Assembly: GCA_963747105.1 (NCBI GenBank)
Contig: CAVVEC010000002.1
Span: forward strand, 694,258 to 758,257
Origin: CAVVEC01 sp963747105
GTDB taxonomy: Bacteria; Acidobacteriota; Terriglobia; Terriglobales; Acidobacteriaceae
DNA: 64,000 nt
Direction: 5' to 3'
Part shown: positions 53,373 through 61,146 of the stretch, piece after piece
Layout of the letters: every line of letters begins with the position of its first letter
Numbering within the stretch: the stretch's first letter is position 1
Translations under genes and position numbers: made by a program
Notes under the pieces: generated by a model
Databases searched by the model: none
What the model was told of the DNA's origin: nothing
Seen by the model: the letters and a program-made list of their open reading frames with translations, nothing else

Positions 53373-53528
53373 ATGTCCACCGCTGCCCGGAGGAAACTCA
53401 GCCAAGCCAAGAAAGCTTGGTGGGCGAAGAAGAACGCTCCGACCAAACCCACTCTGTCTCTGGTTGCAAGGCGGAAGATTGCGGCGGCTCAGCGGGCGAG
53501 GTGGGCGAGGGTGAAGAGGGCGGCCTAG
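53373..53528 (+). CDS. Small basic protein with two NUMOD3-like DNA-binding repeats
   Basis: 51 aa from ATG 53373. Two repeats are visible, TAARRKLSQAKKAWWAKK and VARRKIAAAQRARWARVKR, each of the RRKIxxAxxARWAK type found at the ends of small putative DNA-binding proteins. Very Lys/Arg-rich. No clear ribosome-binding site. Upstream in-frame Met at 53295 would add residues without the motif. Confidence 0.5.
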   Translation: MSTAARRKLSQAKKAWWAKKNAPTKPTLSLVARRKIAAAQRARWARVKRAA

Positions 53529-53558
53529 CGAAGGATCAGAGTTTCTGCCCAGGTATTG

Positions 53559-55040
53559 TCACCGCTCGGACACCTTGAGGCTGAAATCGGGACGAAGCGT
53601 CGTCAGGTCAGGGCGTGAGGAATCCGCTTCCTGTTTTACCTCAGCGCCACCCGGCAGGCCGAAGGCGTAAACGTTGTCGTCGTAGGAGGCGAAATAAAGC
53701 CACCCATTCGCGACTGCGGGAGAGGAAGGAACAAAGTTGCCGGTTCCATAGCTCCACAACTGGACCCCGGTGTGGGCATCCAACGCGTACACGATGTCGC
53801 CACCGCCAACGTACACGACCCCGTTCGCCACGGCTGGCGAAGATTCCACGAAATCACCGGTGCGAAAGCTCCAGAGCTTGGCTCCGGTCTCCGCGTTCAG
53901 CGCGTAGACGTTGTTGTCGTCCGACCCGAAGTACACTACTCCGTTTACCACGGCAGGCGTTGACTGCACCGAGTAGTTTGTAGGAAAGCTCCAGAGTTTG
54001 GTGCCGGTGTGGGCGTTCAGCGCGTACAGATTATTGTCGTAGCAGCCGAAATACAAGACGCCGTTCGCAACCGTGGGCGAGGCCATGATGGCGTTGTCAG
54101 CGGAGTAGTCCCAGAGCCTGGTGCCGGTGCTGGCATCCAGTGCGTACACTACGCCGCCGTAGTCAAGCTCGTGACCCGCACTGACGTACACCACTCCATC
54201 CACCACCGTGGGCGAATTGAGGGCTGGCCCTTCGGTAGCGTAACTCCATTGCTCGGCACCAGTACGCGCGTCCAGGGCGTATACGTTGGTATTCGAGGAG
54301 ATATACACTACTCCATTCACGACCGCGGGCGAGTTGGGGCTGCCGCTCGCAAAGCTCCACCGCTCAGCTCCAGTGCGAGCGTCTAGAGCGTACACTTTGT
54401 CCGAGCCGAAATAGACCGTTCCATTCGCCACGGCTGGCGAGGACCATACCTGCGCGCCTGCGGTGTAGCTCCAGAGCTTGGTGCCGGTGTTGGCGTCCAG
54501 CGCAAAGAGGGTGTCGCCATCGTAGGCCCCTCCGACGTAAAGAACCCCATTCGCCAAGGCCGGTGAGGACCACACAGCATAGCCAGTGTTGTAGTCCCAC
54601 TTCAAAGCGAGGTTGCCAGCGTTCTTAGGATTGAGCACGTTCTCAAACGGATTGAAGCGCAACATGTTCAGTCTGTAGAACTGCCTCCAATTGGTACGCA
54701 CCAAAAAGGGCTTCTGGGCCTGCCTCTTGTTATTCCGCTCCAGAGCCGTGACCCAATGTTCGCCGGGACGCGCACTGCGGGGTGCATGGATCTTTGCATT
54801 CTCAAATTCTCCTTTGCCGTTGGTGACGACCAGAGCCTCATCCTTCGTGCCGAAGTAGATATCCACCCCGACGTTGGGCTTGAATCCGCGCCCCGAGACC
54901 AGAATCTTGCTCGTCGGCGGTCCAGATTTCTTGGAGAGAGTGATGGAAGGCGAGGCGCTGGCCGTTCCAGAGAGCAGCTGACACGCAAGGAATAAAGTAA
55001 CCAAGAAAGTGGTTCGAGAAAATTCCCGAGGGTTGGACAT
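53559..55040 (-). CDS. Secreted PQQ-like beta-propeller protein with N-terminal Ig-like/IPT segment
   Basis: 493 aa from ATG 55040 behind GAGGAGGG. Signal peptide ends near GTASA. Residues 30-110 look like an IPT/TIG-type sandwich (ITLSKKSGPPTSKILVSGRG). The rest is about eight PQQ/BamB-type blades with the core SSPAVANGVVYVGSxDxxVYALDAxTGxKLWSY. It probably sits outside the cytoplasm; it may bind PQQ or serve as a scaffold, but no dehydrogenase catalytic residues could be assigned. A degraded relative is at 50195. Confidence 0.9.
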   Translation of the reverse strand: MSNPREFSRTTFLVTLFLACQLLSGTASASPSITLSKKSGPPTSKILVSGRGFKPNVGVDIYFGTKDEALVVTNGKGEFENAKIHAPRSARPGEHWVTALERNNKRQAQKPFLVRTNWRQFYRLNMLRFNPFENVLNPKNAGNLALKWDYNTGYAVWSSPALANGVLYVGGAYDGDTLFALDANTGTKLWSYTAGAQVWSSPAVANGTVYFGSDKVYALDARTGAERWSFASGSPNSPAVVNGVVYISSNTNVYALDARTGAEQWSYATEGPALNSPTVVDGVVYVSAGHELDYGGVVYALDASTGTRLWDYSADNAIMASPTVANGVLYFGCYDNNLYALNAHTGTKLWSFPTNYSVQSTPAVVNGVVYFGSDDNNVYALNAETGAKLWSFRTGDFVESSPAVANGVVYVGGGDIVYALDAHTGVQLWSYGTGNFVPSSPAVANGWLYFASYDDNVYAFGLPGGAEVKQEADSSRPDLTTLRPDFSLKVSER

Positions 55041-55219
55041 ATTCCCTCCTCGTTCAAGCCGCGAGGACAGCGAACTTGAAACGCGCAGCCAATTCTCTCT
55101 GCCAGATTTTGGTTTGTCAATGTGCAAGGAGTTGCAGACCGCCACGGTGATGCAAGGCGGAAGGTTGCTACAGCTCAAAGGGCGAGAGGGGGCAGCGGGA
55201 GGAGAATGGGGCTTAGATT

Positions 55220-55669
55220 CTAGGCTTCCGTGAGGTGTAGTAGTGACGAGTCTCTCAGAGCCTCCGTGGGCGTCGCTGCCAGTATCGCCCTCATCTGGAG
55301 GACTTCTTCCCCGAGGGCGCGCATTAACTCCAAGCCGATGCCGGGGTCGCTCGTAACAAGTTCAATCAGCGCCAGACGGTCAACCAGGGCGAGATCCGAC
55401 TCCTCCAGGGTCACAGCCGTCAAGCTGTAACGACCTCCCGATAGAGTCGATGGCAGGCCAACGATGGAGTCTGGTGTGACGGTACGATCCACGAGCACCT
55501 TTCCTTCGCCAGATTCCAGTCGCAGGCTCAGGCTCCCCTTCCGAAGCAAGAAAATTCCGAAGGCAGGCTCGCCCATTCGGAAAAGAACAGCGCCCTTAGG
55601 CTCTGTCACTCCTCGTGCCTTGGTCAATAACTGGGATTGTGCGGTTTGCGAAACTGGTGCCACCCTCAT
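55220..55669 (-). CDS. Cyclic-nucleotide-binding domain protein without HTH
   Basis: 149 aa. The cNMP-binding beta-roll is clear: KGAVLFRMGEPAFGIFLLRKGSLSL, then SIVGLPSTLSGGRYSLTAVTLEESDLALVDR, followed by the long C-helix. The phosphate-binding cassette is not canonical, so it may not bind cAMP. It lacks the DNA-binding helix-turn-helix of Crp/Fnr. Single gene; role unknown. Confidence 0.8.
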   Translation of the reverse strand: MRVAPVSQTAQSQLLTKARGVTEPKGAVLFRMGEPAFGIFLLRKGSLSLRLESGEGKVLVDRTVTPDSIVGLPSTLSGGRYSLTAVTLEESDLALVDRLALIELVTSDPGIGLELMRALGEEVLQMRAILAATPTEALRDSSLLHLTEA

Positions 55670-55858
55670 GACGAATATTCTGGCAGCGGGGTCACGGATA
55701 GTCGGTGATGCCTATCACTAGCCCGTGTGATATCTCCAGCCGTCCCCCTCTCACGTTCCGTAGGTGTTAACCGGTCACACAAGCCTGTGTTCTACGTCAC
55801 CGACTCGCCTCAACGCTACGTTGGATTATCCCTTGGGAGATGGGGGCCCCATTCACAT

Positions 55859-56029
55859 ATGGGCCAAGATCAAGTGGAATCCTCCAAGCGCATCGAACAA
55901 CTTTGTCAACAATTACTCCGCGAAACAGACCCCGACAAGCAAGCAAAACTAACCGCAGAAATTCACAGAATCGTTGAGGAGAGTCGGCGACTCAGACGCG
56001 ATCCGCTTACCACTACAGAGACGACTTGA
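55859..56029 (+). CDS. Small helical protein of unknown function
   Basis: 56 aa from ATG 55859. Composition and pattern (SSKRIEQLCQQLLRETDPDK, LTAEIHRIVEESRRL) suggest two amphipathic helices, like short conserved proteins often seen in this phylum. An upstream in-frame start at 55727 would add sequence without the pattern. No operon partner. Confidence 0.5.
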   Translation: MGQDQVESSKRIEQLCQQLLRETDPDKQAKLTAEIHRIVEESRRLRRDPLTTTETT

Positions 56030-56103
56030 ATTCCAGAACTGGCACCAGCAACCAACCCCTTTGGGGAGTATGGGCCCTATTCCGGTTTTGAGCCGTGGTC
56101 TAT

Positions 56104-56334
56104 TTAGGTGAAGTTAGGATCGACAGGGATTTCCCAAAGATCAAGCAGCCATTCGGGTATATAGCACCGATTGCGGTTGACCTTGCACCACGCTCGCAAG
56201 CGATCCGAGGTGGCGTAGGTCTGCCGAGTGAGTCCCAACTGCCTGACCTTCACCTCGAACTCATTTGGAATAGCCGGTGGGGCTTTGAGAGGGCGTCCAC
56301 TCGCCCAGTTCGGGTTCCCGCGTTTGCGAGCCAT
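56104..56334 (-). CDS. Small conserved protein of unknown function
   Basis: 76 aa from ATG 56334. Starts MARKRGNPNWASGRPL and contains FEVKVRQLGLTRQTYATSDR and NRNRCYIPEWLLDLWEI. I recall near-identical short proteins in acidobacterial genomes, so I treat it as real. No known domain. AGGAAAT-type purine stretch precedes the ATG. Confidence 0.65.
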   Translation of the reverse strand: MARKRGNPNWASGRPLKAPPAIPNEFEVKVRQLGLTRQTYATSDRLRAWCKVNRNRCYIPEWLLDLWEIPVDPNFT

Positions 56335-56404
56335 AAGGGTCGAAAGAGGAAATCCTATGGCGAGGTCGTCTAGCAAGTCAAACCTCGGGGGCCTGCCAGA
56401 GCCG

Positions 56405-57151
56405 CTAGTGGCTCGCCGCGACCGAGTTTGTCCTGCGCCAAGCCGAGAGCCCGGATGCCCCTCGCGCCAGATGACCGAGAGTGGCAGGTTCGAGGGTGAT
56501 AACATCCTTCCCGTGGGTCTTGCCTGCGATGATTGGCTTGTTGGGGATGGTTTCGTAGGCGTAACCGGTCAAAGTAACTGTGAAATTAACCGGGAACGTG
56601 CTGACCTTTGACGTTGGCTCTTGCCCAGCCATAGTGGGGCTTGCCGCTGACGATGAATTTCAGTCCAAGATAGCGGCCTTTCACACCCTTGCCACTATTC
56701 GCCCAATCGCCGCTAAACCGCGGGTGACCGCGGAGGTCGCTGTTCGCATGGGCCATAAGACTGTTTCGAGAATTGAAAGACTTCTCGGACCCTACCCTTA
56801 CCCCTTTGCGCAACGCACTGTCGAAGGGGCGATGCCCCCGGACTTGGTTGCTGTATTCCCGCGCGGAGCGCGTCCGAACTTCATATACGCGAAGGAGGTG
56901 CTTGTTTTGGTGGCCCAATTGCTCGCATTGAACCAGAAATCTGCGACCCCGTCGTGATTGACATCGAGTATGTACTGGTCCCGACTCGCACTTCTGATAA
57001 CGACGTGGGCCTTAGTGTAGATAATCTTCCCCTCCGCTGGCTGTGCCAGTGCCAGCACTCCCACCCCCGCCGCACTCGCCGCAAGAGCATACGAGTTGAG
57101 CCGCTGATGCAGTGATTCGGAAAGCGTGGAGGGTGTCCGGGGACGTGGCAT
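56405..57151 (-). pseudogene. GYAYET-family protein 14, two frameshifts
   Basis: From ATG 57151: normal signal module (HQRLNSYALAASAAGVGVLALAQPAEGKIIYT) and ILDVNHDGVADFWF. A frameshift near 56900 moves to a frame with GVKGRYLGLKFIVSGKPHYGWARANVK, and a second near 56610 moves to TLTGYAYETIPNKPIIAGKTHG and tail ATLGHLARGASGLSAWRR. All family blocks are present, so decay is recent or due to sequence errors. It has the shared promoter. Confidence 0.85.
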
Positions 57152-57179
57152 GAAGTCCTCCTTCGAGGCGGGCGGCACC

Positions 57180-57208
57180 ATTGTCGTCCTCTCCGAATCG
57201 GGTGTCAA
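57180..57208 (-). promoter_or_regulatory. Promoter of GYAYET 14
   Basis: TTGACA (57203-57208), 17-nt spacer, GACAAT (57180-57185), 28 bases before the ATG. Almost identical over about 40 bases to the promoter at 46513-46541. Confidence 0.75.
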
Positions 57209-57450
57209 TCGGAGTCTGGAATGGCTCGGGGTCTGGAAGGGTGCGTTCATGCGTAGGGGTGCCCCAAAACTTCTGCTCGCGCCTATCACATAGAACTGTG
57301 ATCGCCCTCCTTGTTCTTCTGGCTGAAACGGAGTAAAGGTTGACTCGAATATCCAGGCTGCGGGCACACCAGGCGGGGCCAAGAAAAGAGAAAGTCCTGG
57401 AATTCACGTTCGCAACCGAAGGACGTTATTATGACGAATACAAGAGAGCC

Positions 57451-57861
57451 TCATGGCCTGATTTCCGCGAGATGCCTGCGCACGGTCAGGGTCGGCCTCG
57501 GTCCATCACGTAGAACCGCGCCCGGCTGCGGCATGATCTCGTCAAGGATGTTTACGTCGTGCACCTTGCCATCGGTAATGCGGATAAACGTGGGGATGTT
57601 GCCGTGCAGGTCCAGCAAGGTGTGCATCTTGACGGCAGCTTTGTGCTTGCGAAACTTGGCCCACGGGAACAAGGAGAGGCAGAGGTCGATGGTGGTGGAG
57701 TCTAAGGCATACAGACTCTGGTCCAGATCGATGCCGATGGGATCGCAGGCATAGAGCGGGCGAGCGATGGCGATCAAGACTTGCGCAAAGTCGGCGTAGA
57801 TCCGCCAGTCGCGCGATTCGTTGGCATCGGCCAGCGTGGAGCGCGCCACCTTGCCCCGGAA
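57451..57861 (-). pseudogene. IS4-family transposase, internal fragment
   Basis: Reads FRGKVARSTLADANESRDWR, LYALDSTTIDLCLSLFPWAKFR, AAVKMHTLLDLHGNIPTFI and KVHDVNILDEI, typical of IS4-group DDE enzymes. Near 57520 a frameshift leads to FYVMDRG in another frame, the second catalytic block. The N-terminal part is cut off exactly where IS66 copy 2 begins, and the C-terminal half is missing. Confidence 0.85.
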
Positions 57862-57910
57862 GTAAGCGTTCGGTGTAAGCCGTATTGACCAGGTGCGGGA
57901 CTCGTTCTAA

Positions 57911-59488
57911 CTAAGCTGCGGATTGGCTTGCGAGAGTTAGGCTTGCGGCGATGTTCCAAGGCAGTAATTCCTCGATGCGAGTGATGGGGTGATCGGCGAT
58001 CCGCGACAGCACTTCGTGCAGATAGGCTTCCGGATCCAGGCCGTTGAGTTTGGCCGAGCCGATTAAGCTGTAGATGGCAGCCGCCCGCTCACCTCCAGTA
58101 TCTGATCCCGCAAACAAGTAATTCTTTCGACCGAGAGCAACCGCACGTAGAGCACGTTCTGCGGCGTTGTTGTCGATCTCGATGTGTCCGTCGTCGCAAT
58201 AACGCAGTAATGCGTCCCAGCGTGAGAGGGCGTAGCGAATCGCTGCCGTCGTATCCGACTTGCGCGAAAGCTTGGGGAGCGTCGCCTCGAACCACTGTCG
58301 CAGAGATTCGAGCAAGGGTCGCGCACGGGCGTTGCGAACTTGTTGTCGCTCTTCTGCTGGCCGACCGCGAATCTCTTTCTCGATCCCATACAGGGCTGCG
58401 ATTCGCTCCAGGGCTTCGCTCGCTACCGGCGACGCATGCGCCTGTTGCAGATCGAAGAACTTGCGCCGCACGTGCGCCCAACACGCCGCTTCTTGGATGC
58501 GGCCGTCTTCGTAGAGTTGATTGAATCCGGCGTAGGCGTCGGCTTGCAGCGTTCCGCGAAACTCGCGCAGGTGCCGCTCGGGATGTTCCCCTTTGCGATC
58601 CGGCGAGTAGGCAAACCACACTGCCGGTGCCGCCAGCTCACCCGCAGGCCGGTCATCGCGGACATAGGTCCACAACCGCCCGGTCTTGGTCTTGCCATTC
58701 CCCGGAGCCAGCACCGGCACGGGCGTGTCGTCGGCGTGCAGTTTTCCGGAGGCCGTCACGTAACGGCGCAGCACTTCAAGCAGTGGTTCTAACAACTGGC
58801 TGGTTCCACCCACCCAGTCGGCCAGGGTCGAGCGCTCCAACTCAATGCCCTGGCGCCCATAAATCTCCGACTGGCGATACAACGGCAAATGGTCGGCATA
58901 CTTCGAGACCAGTACGTGAGCCAACAGTCCAGGCCCGGCTACCCCGCGTTCGATAGGTCGGCTTGGCGCCGACGCTTGCACGATGTGGTCACACTTCGTA
59001 CAGCTCAACTTGGGCCGCACGTGGCGAACCACGAAGAAGCTCGCCGGCACGTACTCCAGCATCTCGGAAACGTCCTCGCCCAACTTACTCAGCGCACCGC
59101 CACAATCCGGACAAGCCGATTCTTTCGGTTCGTGCCTCTGCGTTTGACGGGGCAGATGATCGGGTAACGGCAGACGGGCTGGTTTCGCAACAGTACTACT
59201 ACTAATAAGGAGGGGAGATGTCGTGGCCCCAGGCTTACTCTCCGGCTGGCTTGCGCTCTCGACGGGTTTCGCTTGCAGATCTTCCAGCCGTAACTCCAAT
59301 TGCTCGATCTGCCGCGCCAGCTTCTCCGACTTCCGCCCAAACTGCATGCGCTGCAGCTTGGCGATCAGCAGCTTGAGATGCTCGATCTCGCTTTCGCGCC
59401 AGAGCAGTTGCTCATGTTGCGCCAGAACTAGCGCTTTCAACGCTTCCGTCGGAAGCAGGTTCAGATCCGGAAGCGGGTTGCCTGACAT
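57911..59488 (-). CDS. tnpC: IS66 transposase TnpC (copy 2)
   Basis: 525 aa, identical to the copy at 23376 except Leu for Arg in the basic linker before PLPDHLPRQ. Zinc-finger cysteines and all three DDE candidate residues are kept, so it should be as active as copy 1. Confidence 0.95.
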   Translation of the reverse strand: MSGNPLPDLNLLPTEALKALVLAQHEQLLWRESEIEHLKLLIAKLQRMQFGRKSEKLARQIEQLELRLEDLQAKPVESASQPESKPGATTSPLLISSSTVAKPARLPLPDHLPRQTQRHEPKESACPDCGGALSKLGEDVSEMLEYVPASFFVVRHVRPKLSCTKCDHIVQASAPSRPIERGVAGPGLLAHVLVSKYADHLPLYRQSEIYGRQGIELERSTLADWVGGTSQLLEPLLEVLRRYVTASGKLHADDTPVPVLAPGNGKTKTGRLWTYVRDDRPAGELAAPAVWFAYSPDRKGEHPERHLREFRGTLQADAYAGFNQLYEDGRIQEAACWAHVRRKFFDLQQAHASPVASEALERIAALYGIEKEIRGRPAEERQQVRNARARPLLESLRQWFEATLPKLSRKSDTTAAIRYALSRWDALLRYCDDGHIEIDNNAAERALRAVALGRKNYLFAGSDTGGERAAAIYSLIGSAKLNGLDPEAYLHEVLSRIADHPITRIEELLPWNIAASLTLASQSAA

Positions 59489-59563
59489 GCGCGGAGTATC
59501 GCATGAATCTTCGCGCCACGATCTTCTCCGCGCAAAAAAAGTTGTGCAAAAGAACCTCGTGCG

Positions 59564-59911
59564 TTACACCGACAGTTGCGGATCCCAGGCGCGCTCCGGT
59601 CGCCGCCAGTCAATGCCTTCCAGCAGCATGGATAACTGCGCCCGCGTCAGCGAAACCGTACCGCTCGCCGCTTGCGGCCACACGAAACGTCCGCGCTCTA
59701 AACGCTTCGAAAATAGACAAAGCCCATCGCCATCGAACCACAAAACCTTGATCAAATCGCCGCGCCGCCCGCGAAACACGAACACATGACCCGAGAACGG
59801 ACTCTGCTCCAGTTGGGTTTGTACCAGCGAGCTCAGCCCGGTGAAACCCCGCCGCAGATCGGTCACGCCCGCTGCAATCCAAACCCGCGTGTTAGTGGGT
59901 GGCCCGATCAT
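59564..59911 (-). CDS. tnpB: IS66 accessory protein TnpB (copy 2)
   Basis: 115 aa from ATG 59911, overlapping the tnpA stop by 4 nt. Identical to copy 1 except Ala for Thr in the sequence RPERAWDPQ. IS66 Orf2 motifs are intact. Confidence 0.95.
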   Translation of the reverse strand: MIGPPTNTRVWIAAGVTDLRRGFTGLSSLVQTQLEQSPFSGHVFVFRGRRGDLIKVLWFDGDGLCLFSKRLERGRFVWPQAASGTVSLTRAQLSMLLEGIDWRRPERAWDPQLSV

Positions 59912-60291
59912 GCCCGCAGGCACTCCAACAACACCCGCAGCAAAACCGGATCGGCGCTGCCCTCGATGCGCACCTGCGCGTGTCGAAGTTTGATGTGAAC
60001 CGTGCCCGCCAAACAAGTCGAAGAGCTCCCGCCACTCGACGATGTCATCAGCGACGGCGAGCTCTCGCTTACGCTGACCGGCAACAGCTTCATCGCACCG
60101 CTGCCTCCCAGTCGCCTTGCCAGATACAGCTTGCGCCAGTTGAAAACCAGGTTAGCGTTGACCCCGTGCGCCCGTGCCACTCTTGCTACCGATGCACCCT
60201 TCGCCAACGTCTCTTCGACAATCCCTCGCTTCTCCTCCAACGTCCGGTACCGCCGTTTAGGTGGGGTGGTTTGAGTGTATGTGTCCATCAT
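59908..60291 (-). CDS. tnpA: IS66 transposase accessory protein TnpA (copy 2)
   Basis: 127 aa, identical to the copy at 25373 as far as I can see, with the helix-turn-helix KGASVARVARAHGVNANLVF. First gene of the element. Confidence 0.93.
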   Translation of the reverse strand: MMDTYTQTTPPKRRYRTLEEKRGIVEETLAKGASVARVARAHGVNANLVFNWRKLYLARRLGGSGAMKLLPVSVSESSPSLMTSSSGGSSSTCLAGTVHIKLRHAQVRIEGSADPVLLRVLLECLRA

Positions 60292-60381
60292 CGCTCCAAG
60301 TGGACACTATCGCTGGTGTCCACATCCAGAGCATGACTCCCACTTACACCTCTGTCCAGACGGCCACCAGCGGACGCTTAC

Positions 60382-60505
60382 GATTTATCGGAGATTGAGG
60401 CCTTACAAACGTGAGTTTGAGAATGCTCTTGAGAAGATGAAGAGAGACTCACTTCATAAGAACGATTACAAGGATGTCGATCTCTCCGCTTACTTCGATG
60501 GCTAG
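60382..60505 (+). pseudogene. C-terminal remnant of an unidentified gene cut by IS66
   Basis: Immediately after the IS66 end, one frame reads IYRRLRPYKREFENALEKMK and NDYKDVDLSAYFDG and stops at 60505. It looks like the genuine end of a soluble protein, whose larger part was lost. Less GC-rich than the neighbours. Family not recognised. Confidence 0.45.
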
Positions 60506-60508
60506 ACC

Positions 60509-60778
60509 TTATTGATGAGCCGACCGCGGAGGCTGACTCTCCATCACCACGCGCAGAATGCGGTTAATGCGCGTCTGGTAGCCCTTGCCATGGCGCTTGA
60601 GCCAGTCGAGCACGTCCGCATCGAGACGAATCGTCAATTGCTTTTTCGCCGGGGGCCAAGCCGTGGCTGCCTTCTTGAGAAATGTCTTGTCCAGTTGAGG
60701 AATGTCCGAATAGTCGATATCGGCGTCCCTCATGCGGTCAATCCGCGCCAAGTCGCTTTTGATAGATTTTTTCTTCAC
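60509..60778 (-). CDS. brnA: BrnA-family antitoxin
   Basis: 89 aa. The C-terminal ribbon-helix-helix region KKQLTIRLDADVLDWLKRHGKGYQTRINRILR is typical of BrnA. The N-terminal part would wrap the toxin. Overlaps the toxin gene end by 41 nt, the usual brnT-brnA order (toxin first). BrnA neutralises BrnT and represses the operon. Confidence 0.92.
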   Translation of the reverse strand: MKKKSIKSDLARIDRMRDADIDYSDIPQLDKTFLKKAATAWPPAKKQLTIRLDADVLDWLKRHGKGYQTRINRILRVVMESQPPRSAHQ

Positions 60779-61016
60779 GCCGGTTTCCCTTTCTCATAGA
60801 GATGATGCGCGTTCCCTCATCGCGCGGTGCATGGGCTATGACCACCAGACGCCCGGCCAGCAAGCCCAAGGTGACCAACCGCTCTTCCCCATAAGCAAAG
60901 CGGTCGTCTTCGAACGTGACGCAGGGCCCGCAAAACACCCGCTCGGCATCCTCGAAGCTGAGGCCATGCTTGGCGACGTTCTTCCGGTTCTTCGCCTCGT
61001 CCCATTCGTATTTCAT
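60738..61016 (-). CDS. brnT: BrnT-family ribonuclease toxin
   Basis: 92 aa. BrnT signature: YEWDEAKNRKNVAKHGLSFEDAERVF, then EERLVTLGLLAGRLVVIAHA and IISMRKGNRREEKIY. BrnT is a RelE-fold RNase that blocks translation. Full length and motif-complete, so the module looks functional. It flanks the IS66-bounded region. Confidence 0.93.
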   Translation of the reverse strand: MKYEWDEAKNRKNVAKHGLSFEDAERVFCGPCVTFEDDRFAYGEERLVTLGLLAGRLVVIAHAPRDEGTRIISMRKGNRREEKIYQKRLGAD

Positions 61017-61146
61017 CTAACTCCCAGTCTCATTGTAGCTCTTTTTGTAGTTACAGACAAGGCGGGCGCCAGAAGGTGCATCCTGCCTCATCCGGCTGAA
61101 CAGCGCCGGGGTTCGGGATGACGCCTGCTGGAGAAGGCATGAACGA

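Larger units (their letters stand above)
57862..60381 (-). mobile_element. IS66-family insertion sequence, copy 2 (2520 bp)
   Basis: Same length and orientation as copy 1, with only two base differences noticed (near 59172 and 59590). Terminal repeats GTAAGCG.../...CGCTTAC are intact. The flanking octamers CCCCGGAA and GATTTATC do not match, so no target duplication is left. It cuts an IS4 transposase on the left and an unidentified gene on the right. Confidence 0.92.

Noticed and set aside
53004..53452. Overlapping minus-strand frames of 118-133 codons
   Set aside because: Arg/Pro-rich translations without motifs, opposite the small basic protein gene.
29413..57151. Possible CRISPR-like reading of the many short repeats
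   Set aside because: The repeats are protein-coding GloVer repeats and paralog blocks in frame, not identical short repeats with unique spacers.
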